Shown here one piece after another: positions 8,139 to 14,441 of a stretch of DNA of 52,504 nt. Source of the stretch: Elusimicrobia bacterium HGW-Elusimicrobia-3 (lineage in GTDB: Bacteria; Elusimicrobiota; Elusimicrobia; Elusimicrobiales; UBA9959). A program made the position numbers and the translations under genes. The notes beneath the pieces are model-generated. The model made no database searches, had not been told where the DNA came from, and was given only the letters and a program-made list of their open reading frames with translations. The stretch covers positions 1 through 52,504 of the forward strand of contig PHAL01000028.1 in NCBI GenBank assembly GCA_002840355.1, read 5' to 3'. How positions within the stretch are numbered: position 1 is the stretch's first letter; each line of letters starts with the position of its first letter.

Positions 8139-8295
8139 AAAAAAGGCACTTACCAGTTCCGCCTTCTGCGGAACCAATAAGTGCCTTGGGCATCCCCCAC
8201 AAGCACTAATGTGAAATTACGACACTATCTGCTTCGCCGCCGCCCCACAAACCGGGGCGCCGGAGGCGATGCGATTGTTTGCCAATCCGCATCTG
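8139..8295 (-). ncRNA. Leader/attenuator RNA, copy B
   Basis: ~157-nt minus-strand transcript. The 3' domain matches copy A: P1 at 8181-8206 (GTGCTTGTGGG with CCCAAGGCAC) and terminator P2 at 8139-8187 (AAGGCACTTA with TAAGTGCCTT, then TTTTTT). The inner stem is different in sequence but still paired (GGTTCCGC/GCGGAACT). A GC-rich 5' extension (about 8220-8295) folds into one or two additional hairpins, including GCCCC/GGGGC. It is tandem with copy A and has its own promoter. Confidence 0.7.
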
Positions 8296-8301
8296 CCGGT
8301 G

Positions 8302-8331
8302 ATTCTACCTAAATATCTTGAGCGTTGTCAA
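8302..8331 (-). promoter_or_regulatory. Promoter of leader RNA B
   Basis: Perfect -35 TTGACA (8326-8331), 18-base spacer, -10 TAGAAT (8302-8307, 5/6) on the minus strand. Confidence 0.8.
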
Positions 8332-8353
8332 GTAGGGGCTTTACTATGGGATA

Positions 8354-8405
8354 ATTAAAAGGCGGGGGAAAGACAAAGATGCAAAAAATACCTTTGCCGC
8401 CTTTT
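8354..8405 (-). terminator. Terminator after the AAA+ ATPase gene
   Basis: Minus-strand stem GGCGGCAAAG with CTTTG and CCGCC, followed by TTTT, 27 bases past the AAA gene stop. It separates the AAA gene from the leader RNA B promoter. Confidence 0.65.
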
Positions 8406-8431
8406 TCCATTATCGCTAAAAACCAATATCG

Positions 8432-9739
8432 CTAAAAACCAAGAGGCGTCACTGTTTCTACTATTTTTTTAGTTTTTTCTAATGATTTATCCATGTATTC
8501 TTTTCTCAATATAATTTTATCCATCTCATTGTAAGACCCATCAATAATAGCGAACTTCTTTGCCTCCAGAACCATTTCTTTCATACAGGCGCCGCTGAAC
8601 CCTTCCGATTTTTCTGCAATAATTTCAAACTTTATATCGTCCGACAAAATTACGTCTTCCGTGAATTTAGAAAGCATTTTTATTCTTGTGTTGTAATCGG
8701 GGTTATCAAATTTTATGCGCAGGTCAAATCTGTTAGGTCTATGACTCAATGCATTATCCAGCGCTTCCGTCATATTTGTAGTCGCAATAGTTACTATGCC
8801 CGAAATGGCGTTTAATCCGTCAAGTTGGTTTAACAGTTCGCCTAATATTGCATTATCTTTGTTACCTTGCCTGTTTGAAATTGTTAGGTCCACATCCTCC
8901 CAAAATATTAATGTCGGCGAAAGTTTATTCCCAAATTCATATATCCTTTTTACCAGTTCGGCGCTTTCCGACCCCGTAAAACCCCTGGGGGTTATCCATA
9001 TAACCGTGAACATACCAGTTGAAGCCAATATTTTGCCGAGGAGTGTTTTTCCGTTCCCGGGCGAACCTTCCAAAATAATCCCACGTTTAAACGGTATGTT
9101 GTATTTACTAAAAATATCTTTGTTTTTTAAAAACCCGATTGTGTTTTCCTTGATGAGTTGTATTTTTTCATTATCGAGAACAAGTTCATCGAAAGAATAT
9201 TTTCTATCAAGGCAAATTTCTTCCCTGTCCTTTGTAATAATTTTTCCTTTCAGAGAGCAATCGGAGAAAATACGATTGTAAATCGTTGAAACGATTTCCC
9301 TGCACTCTTTGTGAACAATAAAATCTATGTAGAAAAAGGTCCTTCTTTCAAACGGATTAAAACATCCGCAGGACAAAACCAATTTATCTTTATGATTTTC
9401 ATAGAATTGAAGCCCGTCAATAAGCGGATTGGACTTTTCGCCCGAATGTATGGCAAGATTCATTGCTGTTTTCCATTTGCCAGTCTCTTTTATTTTCGTA
9501 AAACCATTCGCGGTAAAATATTCGGTTAAAATCTTAAAAAATTTTTCATTGTAATAAAAAACGCCCCCTCTTATTAAAAACAACTCGTCTCTTTTGCAAC
9601 CGAAAAATAAACAAATCTCTTCTGAATCAATATCCACAAAAAAAGTATCTAATAATTTAACCGGGGACTGCATCGCATTTGCAAGAGAACCCGCTACCCA
9701 TTCCATTGTCGATTTATGCAATTCTGTTGGCGGCCCCAT
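8432..9739 (-). CDS. AAA+ ATPase (FtsH/BCS1-like AAA module)
   Basis: 435 residues. The C-terminal half is a classical AAA domain: Walker A GSPGNGKT (225-232), Walker B LIFWEDVD (277-284), sensor-1 ATTN (319-322) and arginine fingers in HRPNRFD (R334, R337). The N-terminal ~200 residues match nothing I recognise and may be a substrate-binding domain; no transmembrane segment is evident, unlike FtsH or BCS1. GGGAGG precedes the ATG. A structured leader (copy D, 9766-9850) ends in a terminator only 26 bases before the start codon, so expression is probably attenuated. It is the final gene of an AT-rich minus-strand cluster with a PD-(D/E)XK nuclease and a DnaB-like protein. An ATP-driven remodeller in a defence or replication-control system is plausible but unproven. 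Confidence 0.75.
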   Translation of the reverse strand: MGPPTELHKSTMEWVAGSLANAMQSPVKLLDTFFVDIDSEEICLFFGCKRDELFLIRGGVFYYNEKFFKILTEYFTANGFTKIKETGKWKTAMNLAIHSGEKSNPLIDGLQFYENHKDKLVLSCGCFNPFERRTFFYIDFIVHKECREIVSTIYNRIFSDCSLKGKIITKDREEICLDRKYSFDELVLDNEKIQLIKENTIGFLKNKDIFSKYNIPFKRGIILEGSPGNGKTLLGKILASTGMFTVIWITPRGFTGSESAELVKRIYEFGNKLSPTLIFWEDVDLTISNRQGNKDNAILGELLNQLDGLNAISGIVTIATTNMTEALDNALSHRPNRFDLRIKFDNPDYNTRIKMLSKFTEDVILSDDIKFEIIAEKSEGFSGACMKEMVLEAKKFAIIDGSYNEMDKIILRKEYMDKSLEKTKKIVETVTPLGF

Positions 9740-9765
9740 TTTTTTACCCTCCCGTTTCTAAAAAT

Positions 9766-9850
9766 AAAAAACCTTCCGCAGTTTTTGTCTGCAAGAAGGT
9801 TTTCTTTATTTATAGTGCAGGATTTATTCCTTCCAACGCCACACTGTTAT
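9766..9850 (-). ncRNA. Leader/attenuator RNA, copy D (subtype 2)
   Basis: Minus-strand leader of the AAA gene. Hairpin P1 (9814-9845) is AGTG...AGGA with TCCT...CACT. The terminator (9766-9801) is AACCTTC...GAAGGTT with inner GCAG/CTGC and a T run. GGAAGG in the P1 loop is complementary to the CCTTC terminator strand, giving an alternative pairing. It is nearly identical to copy E at 12182-12278. No strong promoter is visible; TATTATAAC just upstream may supply a -10. Confidence 0.65.
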
Positions 9851-9884
9851 AATAATCAAAAAAGTAAACTTGTTAGATGTTTTA

Positions 9885-10484
9885 CTATTCTACTTCTAAA
9901 AGGGGGTTTATCAATTTTTCTATTATTGCTTTTATTGCTTTTTCATTTTCAATTTCCATCAGAGGAACTGCAATAAATTTTAATTTTTCAATTGCCTCAA
10001 AATTACCTTTTATCACTCCTTCTTCTTCTGTATCTTTATTATCTAAATCTAAATCTTTTAAAAGATAAACTTTGTCTTTTTGTTTTTCAACTTGTTTTTC
10101 ACGTGTTCTAAAATGAAAATATATATCCCACGGATACCACGCAAATTCGCGGTCAATTTTTTTGCCCTCAATTTTAGATATTAATACTAATGGTTCTATT
10201 ATTCTATCGCGATAAAGTGGATAATCTAAAGCAATATTGATTGACATTAACTCATTTTTATTCTTTTTATTCTGATATGTCCGATACATCCATATTGGAA
10301 GCCAAGATTCTGAATCATTCAAAGACTGAGAAATTTCTTTTATCACGGTTGAAGAATTTGTAATTGGTTCATAGTCATTCTCACCGACAATTTTTTCAAA
10401 GTATCTCATAAACCCACCTATCTCTTTATACAAATCTTGCATCTGCCTTACCATATCAAAAACATTCTTACTCTTATCAAGCAT
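9885..10484 (-). CDS. Hypothetical protein, AT-rich cluster
   Basis: 199 residues, not recognised. The sequence is charged and mostly helical, with an aromatic central stretch (REFAWYPWDIYFHFRTREKQ) and no signal peptide, membrane segment or metal motif. It overlaps the upstream PD-(D/E)XK gene by 8 bases, so the two are translationally coupled and probably partners. The base composition is strongly AT-rich compared with the host flanks, consistent with recent acquisition. Confidence 0.6.
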   Translation of the reverse strand: MLDKSKNVFDMVRQMQDLYKEIGGFMRYFEKIVGENDYEPITNSSTVIKEISQSLNDSESWLPIWMYRTYQNKKNKNELMSINIALDYPLYRDRIIEPLVLISKIEGKKIDREFAWYPWDIYFHFRTREKQVEKQKDKVYLLKDLDLDNKDTEEEGVIKGNFEAIEKLKFIAVPLMEIENEKAIKAIIEKLINPLLEVE

Positions 10485-11196
10485 TTTCGCCTCCCCAGAA
10501 AATAGGTTTACTTAAACCTATCTTATTATATTCTGAAAAAATAATTGTTTCTCCTCTCCAAAACAAAGGTTTTTCTTTTTTCACTTCTTTATATTCACCA
10601 AAACCATCAAAAAGAAAAATATCTCTGCATTCTCTCAGATATTCTTTTAAATATTCTGCTATTTCATACAATGCCTCATTCTTTTTTTCATCTGTATTTT
10701 TTAAAGCATGGCAAATATCATACCAAGAAAGCCAATAAAAATTTTTACCCTTTAATTTAGTAATATCATCGGAAATTTCAGGTTGATATAAATCCTTTGT
10801 CAAATATATCAGATACATATTTTTTTTAGTGGCATAATTTTCTTCTAATAAAGTGTAATAATCTGCTAATTGATTTTGAGAAGATTCTTTCGCGTCATCT
10901 TTTACTTCGATTAATACAACAAAATCACTGCCAGAAATAATAATATCTGGTTCGCCATATTTTTCATATCTCTTCCAAAAAATAAATTTATATTCCTTGT
11001 CAAATAGTTTATTCTTTAAAATCTCATTTTCAAATAATTTTTTCTCATCATATTTTTCATTAAAATATAATCTCGCTCGCCCTAAAAAATCTTTTAATAA
11101 ACCAGTCGCAAATTTATGTTTTAATAAACCAAATACAGATGAAGTTAGGACATCTTCACATTTTTCTATTTTATGATGCAGTTCGGCTTCAATCAT
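10477..11196 (-). CDS. PD-(D/E)XK nuclease-like protein
   Basis: 239 residues. The nuclease core is visible as PDIIISGSDFVVLIEVKDD, giving D84 (in PD), E97 and K99 of the PD-(D/E)XK signature, followed by QNQLADYY as the helix with the accessory Gln. The start is set at ATG 11196 (MIEAELHHKIEKCEDVLTSS). A TTG extension to 11238 would place the coding start inside a perfect 20-bp palindrome. This family has restriction-type and repair-type nucleases. Here it sits between a zinc-ribbon gene and a coupled hypothetical gene, suggesting a nuclease effector. DNA versus RNA specificity is unknown. Confidence 0.7.
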   Translation of the reverse strand: MIEAELHHKIEKCEDVLTSSVFGLLKHKFATGLLKDFLGRARLYFNEKYDEKKLFENEILKNKLFDKEYKFIFWKRYEKYGEPDIIISGSDFVVLIEVKDDAKESSQNQLADYYTLLEENYATKKNMYLIYLTKDLYQPEISDDITKLKGKNFYWLSWYDICHALKNTDEKKNEALYEIAEYLKEYLRECRDIFLFDGFGEYKEVKKEKPLFWRGETIIFSEYNKIGLSKPIFWGGENA

Positions 11197-11223
11197 TTTA
11201 TTTAATCTTTTTTGAGATACTTG

Positions 11224-11243
11224 AGAGGTTGTCGACAACCTCT
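11224..11243. promoter_or_regulatory. Perfect 20-bp palindrome upstream of the nuclease gene
   Basis: AGAGGTTGTC / GACAACCTCT is a perfect inverted repeat with no spacer, 27 bases upstream of ATG 11196. It is a candidate operator for a dimeric regulator or a recognition site. No regulator gene is immediately adjacent. Confidence 0.45.
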
Positions 11244-11261
11244 ATTATCATGCCCGAAATC

Positions 11262-11360
11262 CGTAATCGGGCATCCAGAGGTTCGGTATTTCCAACGTAA
11301 AATGGATTCCCGATAAAGGCACTCGGGAATGACGCACACCTCGCCCCGACAAGTCGGGGT
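11262..11360. repeat. Cluster of short palindromes, REP-like
   Basis: Three consecutive hairpins: ATGCCCGA/TCGGGCAT, ATTCCCG...CGGGAAT (11303-11333) and CCCCGA/TCGGGG. The middle one shares the TGGATTCCCG...GGGAATGAC ends with the host element at 45792-45817, so it is a dispersed REP-type repeat present in both element and host. Confidence 0.55.
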
Positions 11361-11392
11361 CGGATAGCCTCTTAAGGATTTAATTTCTAATT

Positions 11393-11650
11393 TTATCCAA
11401 CCCAATTGCCGCATTTAATACAGTTGTCTTTGCCGGAACCAAAACCACAAGAACTGCACAATTTAGCAGGCACAGAATTACTGCCGACCCATGCTCCGCA
11501 TTTGACACAATTATCACCGGCTGCTCCAAAACCGCAATTATTGCATAATTGTGCTTCAATGGTAGCAAAAGGCTGCCCACACTTTACGCACTCGTCGGCC
11601 TTATTGCCGAATCCACAACTCCCACAAAGTTTTGCCTGCACTCCTGCCAT
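11393..11650 (-). CDS. Triple zinc-ribbon repeat protein
   Basis: 85 residues made of three near-identical ~27-29-residue units, each CxxCGFG...C(V/I)KCG. Cysteines fall at 9/12/21/24, 36/39/48/51 and 65/68/77/80, so three zinc sites are predicted. Nothing else is present in the protein. Strong AGGAGG precedes the ATG. Such ribbons bind nucleic acid or mediate protein contacts. Its place between the DnaB-like and nuclease genes suggests an adaptor role in that cluster, by inference. Confidence 0.65.
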   Translation of the reverse strand: MAGVQAKLCGSCGFGNKADECVKCGQPFATIEAQLCNNCGFGAAGDNCVKCGAWVGSNSVPAKLCSSCGFGSGKDNCIKCGNWVG

Positions 11651-11716
11651 AAAACCTCCTCCTGAATAAAAAACCCCACACAGATTTTTCTATACGAAGT
11701 TTTTTTAATTTGTTTA

Positions 11717-12166
11717 CTAAAGAAGCATCAATCCTGCGGAAGCGGGCGCTATTTTCATAATTTGTGACAATAATATTTTTTTATTTTTGGGATTACCGCT
11801 TAAAAACGCTTCTGTAGTATATATAACCACGAGGTCTATATTCAACTTTTTCGTCGCTAAAGAATTTCTTAAACGTTCAATTCTCTTTTTCATTTCCAGT
11901 AATGTTAAATTAGATGAATCATCAATATAAAGTTTTGAATTACATAAGTTATCAGCAGCAAAAGTAAGCTTCGGCCACTCAGATTTTGGTATTGTCCTTT
12001 CATCCATATCTGAACAATCTATCCCAGAATTCAAGCAAAGAAGCCTCATCATGAATTTTTCCTTGCTTAAGAGCGGAGAAAATACAATAATAACCCGTTT
12101 TTTGCTCGCCACAATATCCGCTAAAAATTTCAAAGAAGAATCTTTCTTTTTTTGAGCAAATCTCAT
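11717..12166 (-). CDS. Degenerate DnaB-type helicase RecA-fold fragment
   Basis: 149 residues that align with the middle of the DnaB C-terminal ATPase domain. LSKEKFMMRLLCLNSGID matches the DnaB motif after Walker A. SEWPKLTFAADNLCNSKLYI and DDSSNLTLLEMKKRIERLR match the segment before Walker B. Walker A itself is absent and the Walker B block reads LDLVVIYTTEAF-like (DLVVIYTTEAF) where DnaB has LIVVDYLQLM, so ATP hydrolysis is unlikely. It has a good GGAGG and is led by attenuator copy E with a strong promoter, which argues it is an expressed gene and not debris. It may interact with the host helicase or a helicase loader. Confidence 0.6.
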   Translation of the reverse strand: MRFAQKKKDSSLKFLADIVASKKRVIIVFSPLLSKEKFMMRLLCLNSGIDCSDMDERTIPKSEWPKLTFAADNLCNSKLYIDDSSNLTLLEMKKRIERLRNSLATKKLNIDLVVIYTTEAFLSGNPKNKKILLSQIMKIAPASAGLMLL

Positions 12167-12181
12167 AAAACCTCCAAAAAT

Positions 12182-12278
12182 AAAAAACCTTCCGCGGCTT
12201 TTATCCGCAGGAAGGTTTTCTTTATTTATAGTGCAGGATTTATTCCTTCTAACTCCACACTGTTTTTGATATTGTTAC
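12182..12278 (-). ncRNA. Leader/attenuator RNA, copy E (subtype 2)
   Basis: Leader of the DnaB-like gene. P1 is at 12230-12261 (AGTG..AGGA/TCCT..CACT) and the terminator at 12182-12217 (AACCTTCC/GGAAGGTT, inner GCGG/CCGC, T run). GAAGG in the P1 loop can pair with the terminator CCTTC. The inner stem covaries with copy D (GCAG/CTGC versus GCGG/CCGC). The 5' end carries ACAATATC, shared with copy A. Confidence 0.7.
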
Positions 12279-12284
12279 AAATGT

Positions 12285-12313
12285 ATGATAGCAAAAAAAT
12301 AAAAATTTGTCAA
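12285..12313 (-). promoter_or_regulatory. Promoter of leader RNA E / DnaB-like operon
   Basis: Perfect -35 TTGACA (12308-12313), 17-base spacer, -10 TATCAT (12285-12290, 5/6) on the minus strand. Confidence 0.8.
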
Positions 12314-12400
12314 GCCAACCAACTTATCAAGGACGGGTTACATTTCTTGATGACTTGACAGGGTGACGGATTATATTTGGATGATTTGATATTTCTCATT

Positions 12401-12517
12401 TACCCGCTCGTCAAACCGACGAAAAATTTCGACACGCTTCTTGATGAAGTCCGTCGTGACCCGACCGGCATTTTTTGGGGTTAGCGGTTGCATCCGATAA
12501 TATAGGGCGATCCCGCC
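12401..12517 (+). pseudogene. 3' remnant of a DUF3024-like gene (duplicated flank)
   Basis: Direct repeat of 14241-14357 at a constant offset of 1840 bp. It encodes the last ~27 codons of the DUF3024-like protein (LVKPTKSF...DPTGIFWG) plus the sequence after the stop, with a few substitutions. Only the 3' end is present, so this is a broken copy. The two repeats bracket the AbiE pair and the intact gene. Confidence 0.8.
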
Positions 12518-12526
12518 CGCAGCCCC

Positions 12527-12574
12527 TTGACATTCCTTAGTTATTTTGCTAAATTAGCAATATGGCTAAATTAG
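12527..12574 (+). promoter_or_regulatory. abiE promoter with palindromic operator
   Basis: -35 TTGACA (12527-12532), 17-base spacer, -10 TAAATT (12550-12555). The -10 lies inside the inverted repeat TTGCTAA-A-TTAGCAA (12546-12560), and its core CTAAATTAG recurs at 12566-12574 inside the gene start. The predicted start of transcription coincides with the ATG (12562), so the mRNA would be leaderless. Negative autoregulation by the AbiEi antitoxin is expected from the family. Confidence 0.65.
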
Positions 12575-13161
12575 TGAATTGGCACGATTTCAACAAAATC
12601 ATCAGGGAAAAGAGAATAAAACTCTTTGCTTCCGCCGAGGTCCGGCGTTTGTTCGGGAGTTCCAAAGTCGCGGCTGATTTTCTTCTTCATCGCTACGCCA
12701 AAAAGGGGTTCATCGTAAGAATCAAACGCGGACTCTACGCCCTGCCCGACGCGCTTCCGCCTGAACCTTTCATCGCCAATAAACTATACGAGCCCTCTTA
12801 CGTGTCTTTGGAGTTCGCCCTTTCGTATCACGGCGTCATCCCGGAGAGCGTTTACGAAATTACCTCGGTAACTCCCAAGGCGACCCGCCGTTTCACCGCA
12901 TTGGATAAAATCTATTCGTACCGACGGATAAAAAAAGCCGCTTTCACGGGATACGCCGCCCAAAAACAGGGCGGCGCGGGATTTTTTATAGCCGACCCGG
13001 AAAAAGCGTTCGTCGACTCGTGTTATTTCCGAGTTCTCGACGGCATTGAGCCGCTCAACCGCTTCAAAAAAGATAAAATCAACATCAAAAAAGCCGCGCG
13101 CTACGCCCGACTTTTCGCCAACGCGGCTCTTGATGAAACAATAAAGAAGATATTGCGATGA
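12562..13161 (+). CDS. abiEi: AbiEi-type antitoxin (type IV toxin-antitoxin)
   Basis: 199 residues. The N-terminal winged helix (about 1-65) is KLFASAEVRRLFGSSKVAAD then YAKKGFIVRIKRGLYALPD. The C-terminal domain includes EPSYVSLEFALSYHGVIPES, as in COG5340/AbiEi proteins. In AbiE systems this protein represses its own promoter and counteracts the nucleotidyltransferase toxin without binding it. The stop overlaps the toxin start (ATGA at 13158-13161). No Shine-Dalgarno is present, and the promoter spacing predicts leaderless translation. Confidence 0.85.
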   Translation: MAKLVNWHDFNKIIREKRIKLFASAEVRRLFGSSKVAADFLLHRYAKKGFIVRIKRGLYALPDALPPEPFIANKLYEPSYVSLEFALSYHGVIPESVYEITSVTPKATRRFTALDKIYSYRRIKKAAFTGYAAQKQGGAGFFIADPEKAFVDSCYFRVLDGIEPLNRFKKDKINIKKAARYARLFANAALDETIKKILR

Positions 13162-13916
13162 TAACCGCAGAAACACTCGAAAAATTAGCCCTCCAATACC
13201 GCACGGCGGTTTTTCCGAACGTGGTGCGCGAATATTTTCAGCACGTATTTCTGGCCGAACTCTACAAACTGCCCGAGTCGGAAAAACTTTTGTTTAAGGG
13301 CGGGACGGCTCTGCGTATCGTATACGGCAGTCCGCGATTTTCGGAGGACCTGGACTTTTCTCTGTCGGGCGTGCGTTCCGACAGAATAAAACCGTTCGTG
13401 GAAGATTTGTTTCTGCGCGCGCTTGCGGCGGCGGAAAGAGTCGGCATAAGGGTTGAAATAGGAGCCAAATCCGGCGCCACCAGCGGCGGATATTTCGGCA
13501 CGGCGACTTTCAGGATTCACGACTACCGCCCGACGGGCGTCGAGATAAACGTATCGGCCCGGCGCGCTGTCGGCGGACGGGGCGAGGTGGAGAGCGTGGC
13601 GAGTGATTTTGTGCCGAGTTATACGCTCGTTCATCTTCCGCAAATAGAACTGGTGGATGAAAAGGTATTCGGGGCGTTGATGGACAGGAAAAAACCGCGC
13701 GACTTCTACGACCTTTATTTCATTATGCGAAAGGGAATGCTTTCGCCGGCTCAGAAACGCCGTCTGGCGGGGATGAAGGACAAGATAATCGCTTACGCCA
13801 AAAAGATAGATTTCCGGCGGGAACTCGGCGCGTTTTTGCCCGCCGACCAGAACGCCGTCGCGCGCGATTTTGAAAGGGCGTTCGCGGCGGAACTTTCAAG
13901 ACAAATCGGACGGTAG
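13158..13916 (+). CDS. abiEii: AbiEii-type nucleotidyltransferase toxin
   Basis: 252 residues of the AbiEii/DUF1814 nucleotidyltransferase family. Motifs are KGGTALR (47-53) and the catalytic SEDLDFSL block (D64, D66), followed by VEINVSARR and EKVFGALMDRKKPRDFYDLY. Toxins of this family modify tRNA or use GTP to arrest growth on phage infection. Overlap with the antitoxin gene indicates coupled translation. All expected catalytic residues are intact. Confidence 0.87.
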   Translation: MITAETLEKLALQYRTAVFPNVVREYFQHVFLAELYKLPESEKLLFKGGTALRIVYGSPRFSEDLDFSLSGVRSDRIKPFVEDLFLRALAAAERVGIRVEIGAKSGATSGGYFGTATFRIHDYRPTGVEINVSARRAVGGRGEVESVASDFVPSYTLVHLPQIELVDEKVFGALMDRKKPRDFYDLYFIMRKGMLSPAQKRRLAGMKDKIIAYAKKIDFRRELGAFLPADQNAVARDFERAFAAELSRQIGR

Positions 13917-13918
13917 CG

Positions 13919-13946
13919 CCGCCCGTTCGCGAGCGCGGTTTTTTTT
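13919..13946 (+). terminator. Probable terminator after abiEii
   Basis: Short GC-rich stem CCGC...GCGG followed by TTTTTTTT, immediately after the toxin stop codon. The stem is short but the T tract is strong. Confidence 0.5.
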
Positions 13947-13979
13947 GAAAATAAACAGCAATTCTACCGAGGTAATTCT

Positions 13980-14324
13980 ATGAGTTTGCCGGAAAACATT
14001 CGCGTCAAGATTGAAAATTCGCTGCGGAACTTCTGTGATACGATGGCACCGCCGGAAGTGCGTCATCAGTTGCGGATTGTTTTTGCGATAAAGGGGAACG
14101 CCGTCACGCTTCTGGAAGAAAGACCGTACTTCCGCGACCCGTCGAGGTGGACGCAAACGAATGTCGCCAGATTTCGGTTTGTCGCCGGGCGTCAAGAGTG
14201 GACGCTTTATTACAGAGACCGCAATAATCGTTGGCACATTTATACGCTCGTCAAACCGACAAAAAGTTTCGCCGCGCTTCTTGATGAAGTCCGTCGTGAC
14301 CCGACCGGCATTTTTTGGGGTTAG
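13980..14324 (+). CDS. DUF3024-like small protein
   Basis: 114 residues resembling the DUF3024 family (RPYFRDPSRWTQTNVARFRF, TLYYRDRNNRWHIY). A GAGG ribosome-binding site is present. No function is known for the family. Its 3' end and downstream sequence are duplicated at 12401-12517, on the other side of abiE, suggesting the cargo moved by homologous exchange between such copies. Confidence 0.6.
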   Translation: MSLPENIRVKIENSLRNFCDTMAPPEVRHQLRIVFAIKGNAVTLLEERPYFRDPSRWTQTNVARFRFVAGRQEWTLYYRDRNNRWHIYTLVKPTKSFAALLDEVRRDPTGIFWG

Positions 14325-14364
14325 CGGTTGCATCCGATAATATAGGGCGTTCCCGCCGTCGCGC

Positions 14365-14419
14365 TTGACATTGCCTGACCGTATTTTATATAATTCAGTC
14401 AGTTTAATGACCGTATTTT
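14365..14419 (+). promoter_or_regulatory. Promoter with direct-repeat operator for the DUF4143 ATPase
   Basis: Perfect -35 TTGACA (14365-14370), 18-base spacer and perfect -10 TATAAT (14389-14394). TGACCGTATTTT occurs at 14376-14387 (in the spacer) and again at 14408-14419, 32 bp apart, about three helical turns; this is a likely repressor site. Confidence 0.65.
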
Positions 14420-14441
14420 GATAAACCCGAAGGAGCCCGCC

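Noticed and set aside
7965-8295. Leader RNAs A and B as plain gene-end terminators or as integron attC sites
   Set aside because: They have their own near-consensus promoters, lie upstream and not downstream of genes, and carry an extra hairpin that competes with the terminator. attC core motifs (RYYYAAC/GTTRRRY) are absent.
11202-11414. Small minus-strand frame across the palindrome cluster
   Set aside because: Its sequence is generated by the hairpin repeats and overlaps the zinc-ribbon gene; no ribosome-binding site.
7965-12278. Leader RNAs as T-box, fluoride, ykkC or other known riboswitches, or retron msr-msd
   Set aside because: No T-box AGGGTGG antiterminator bulge or other class consensus was recognised by eye, and no reverse transcriptase gene is nearby. 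An Rfam search would be decisive.
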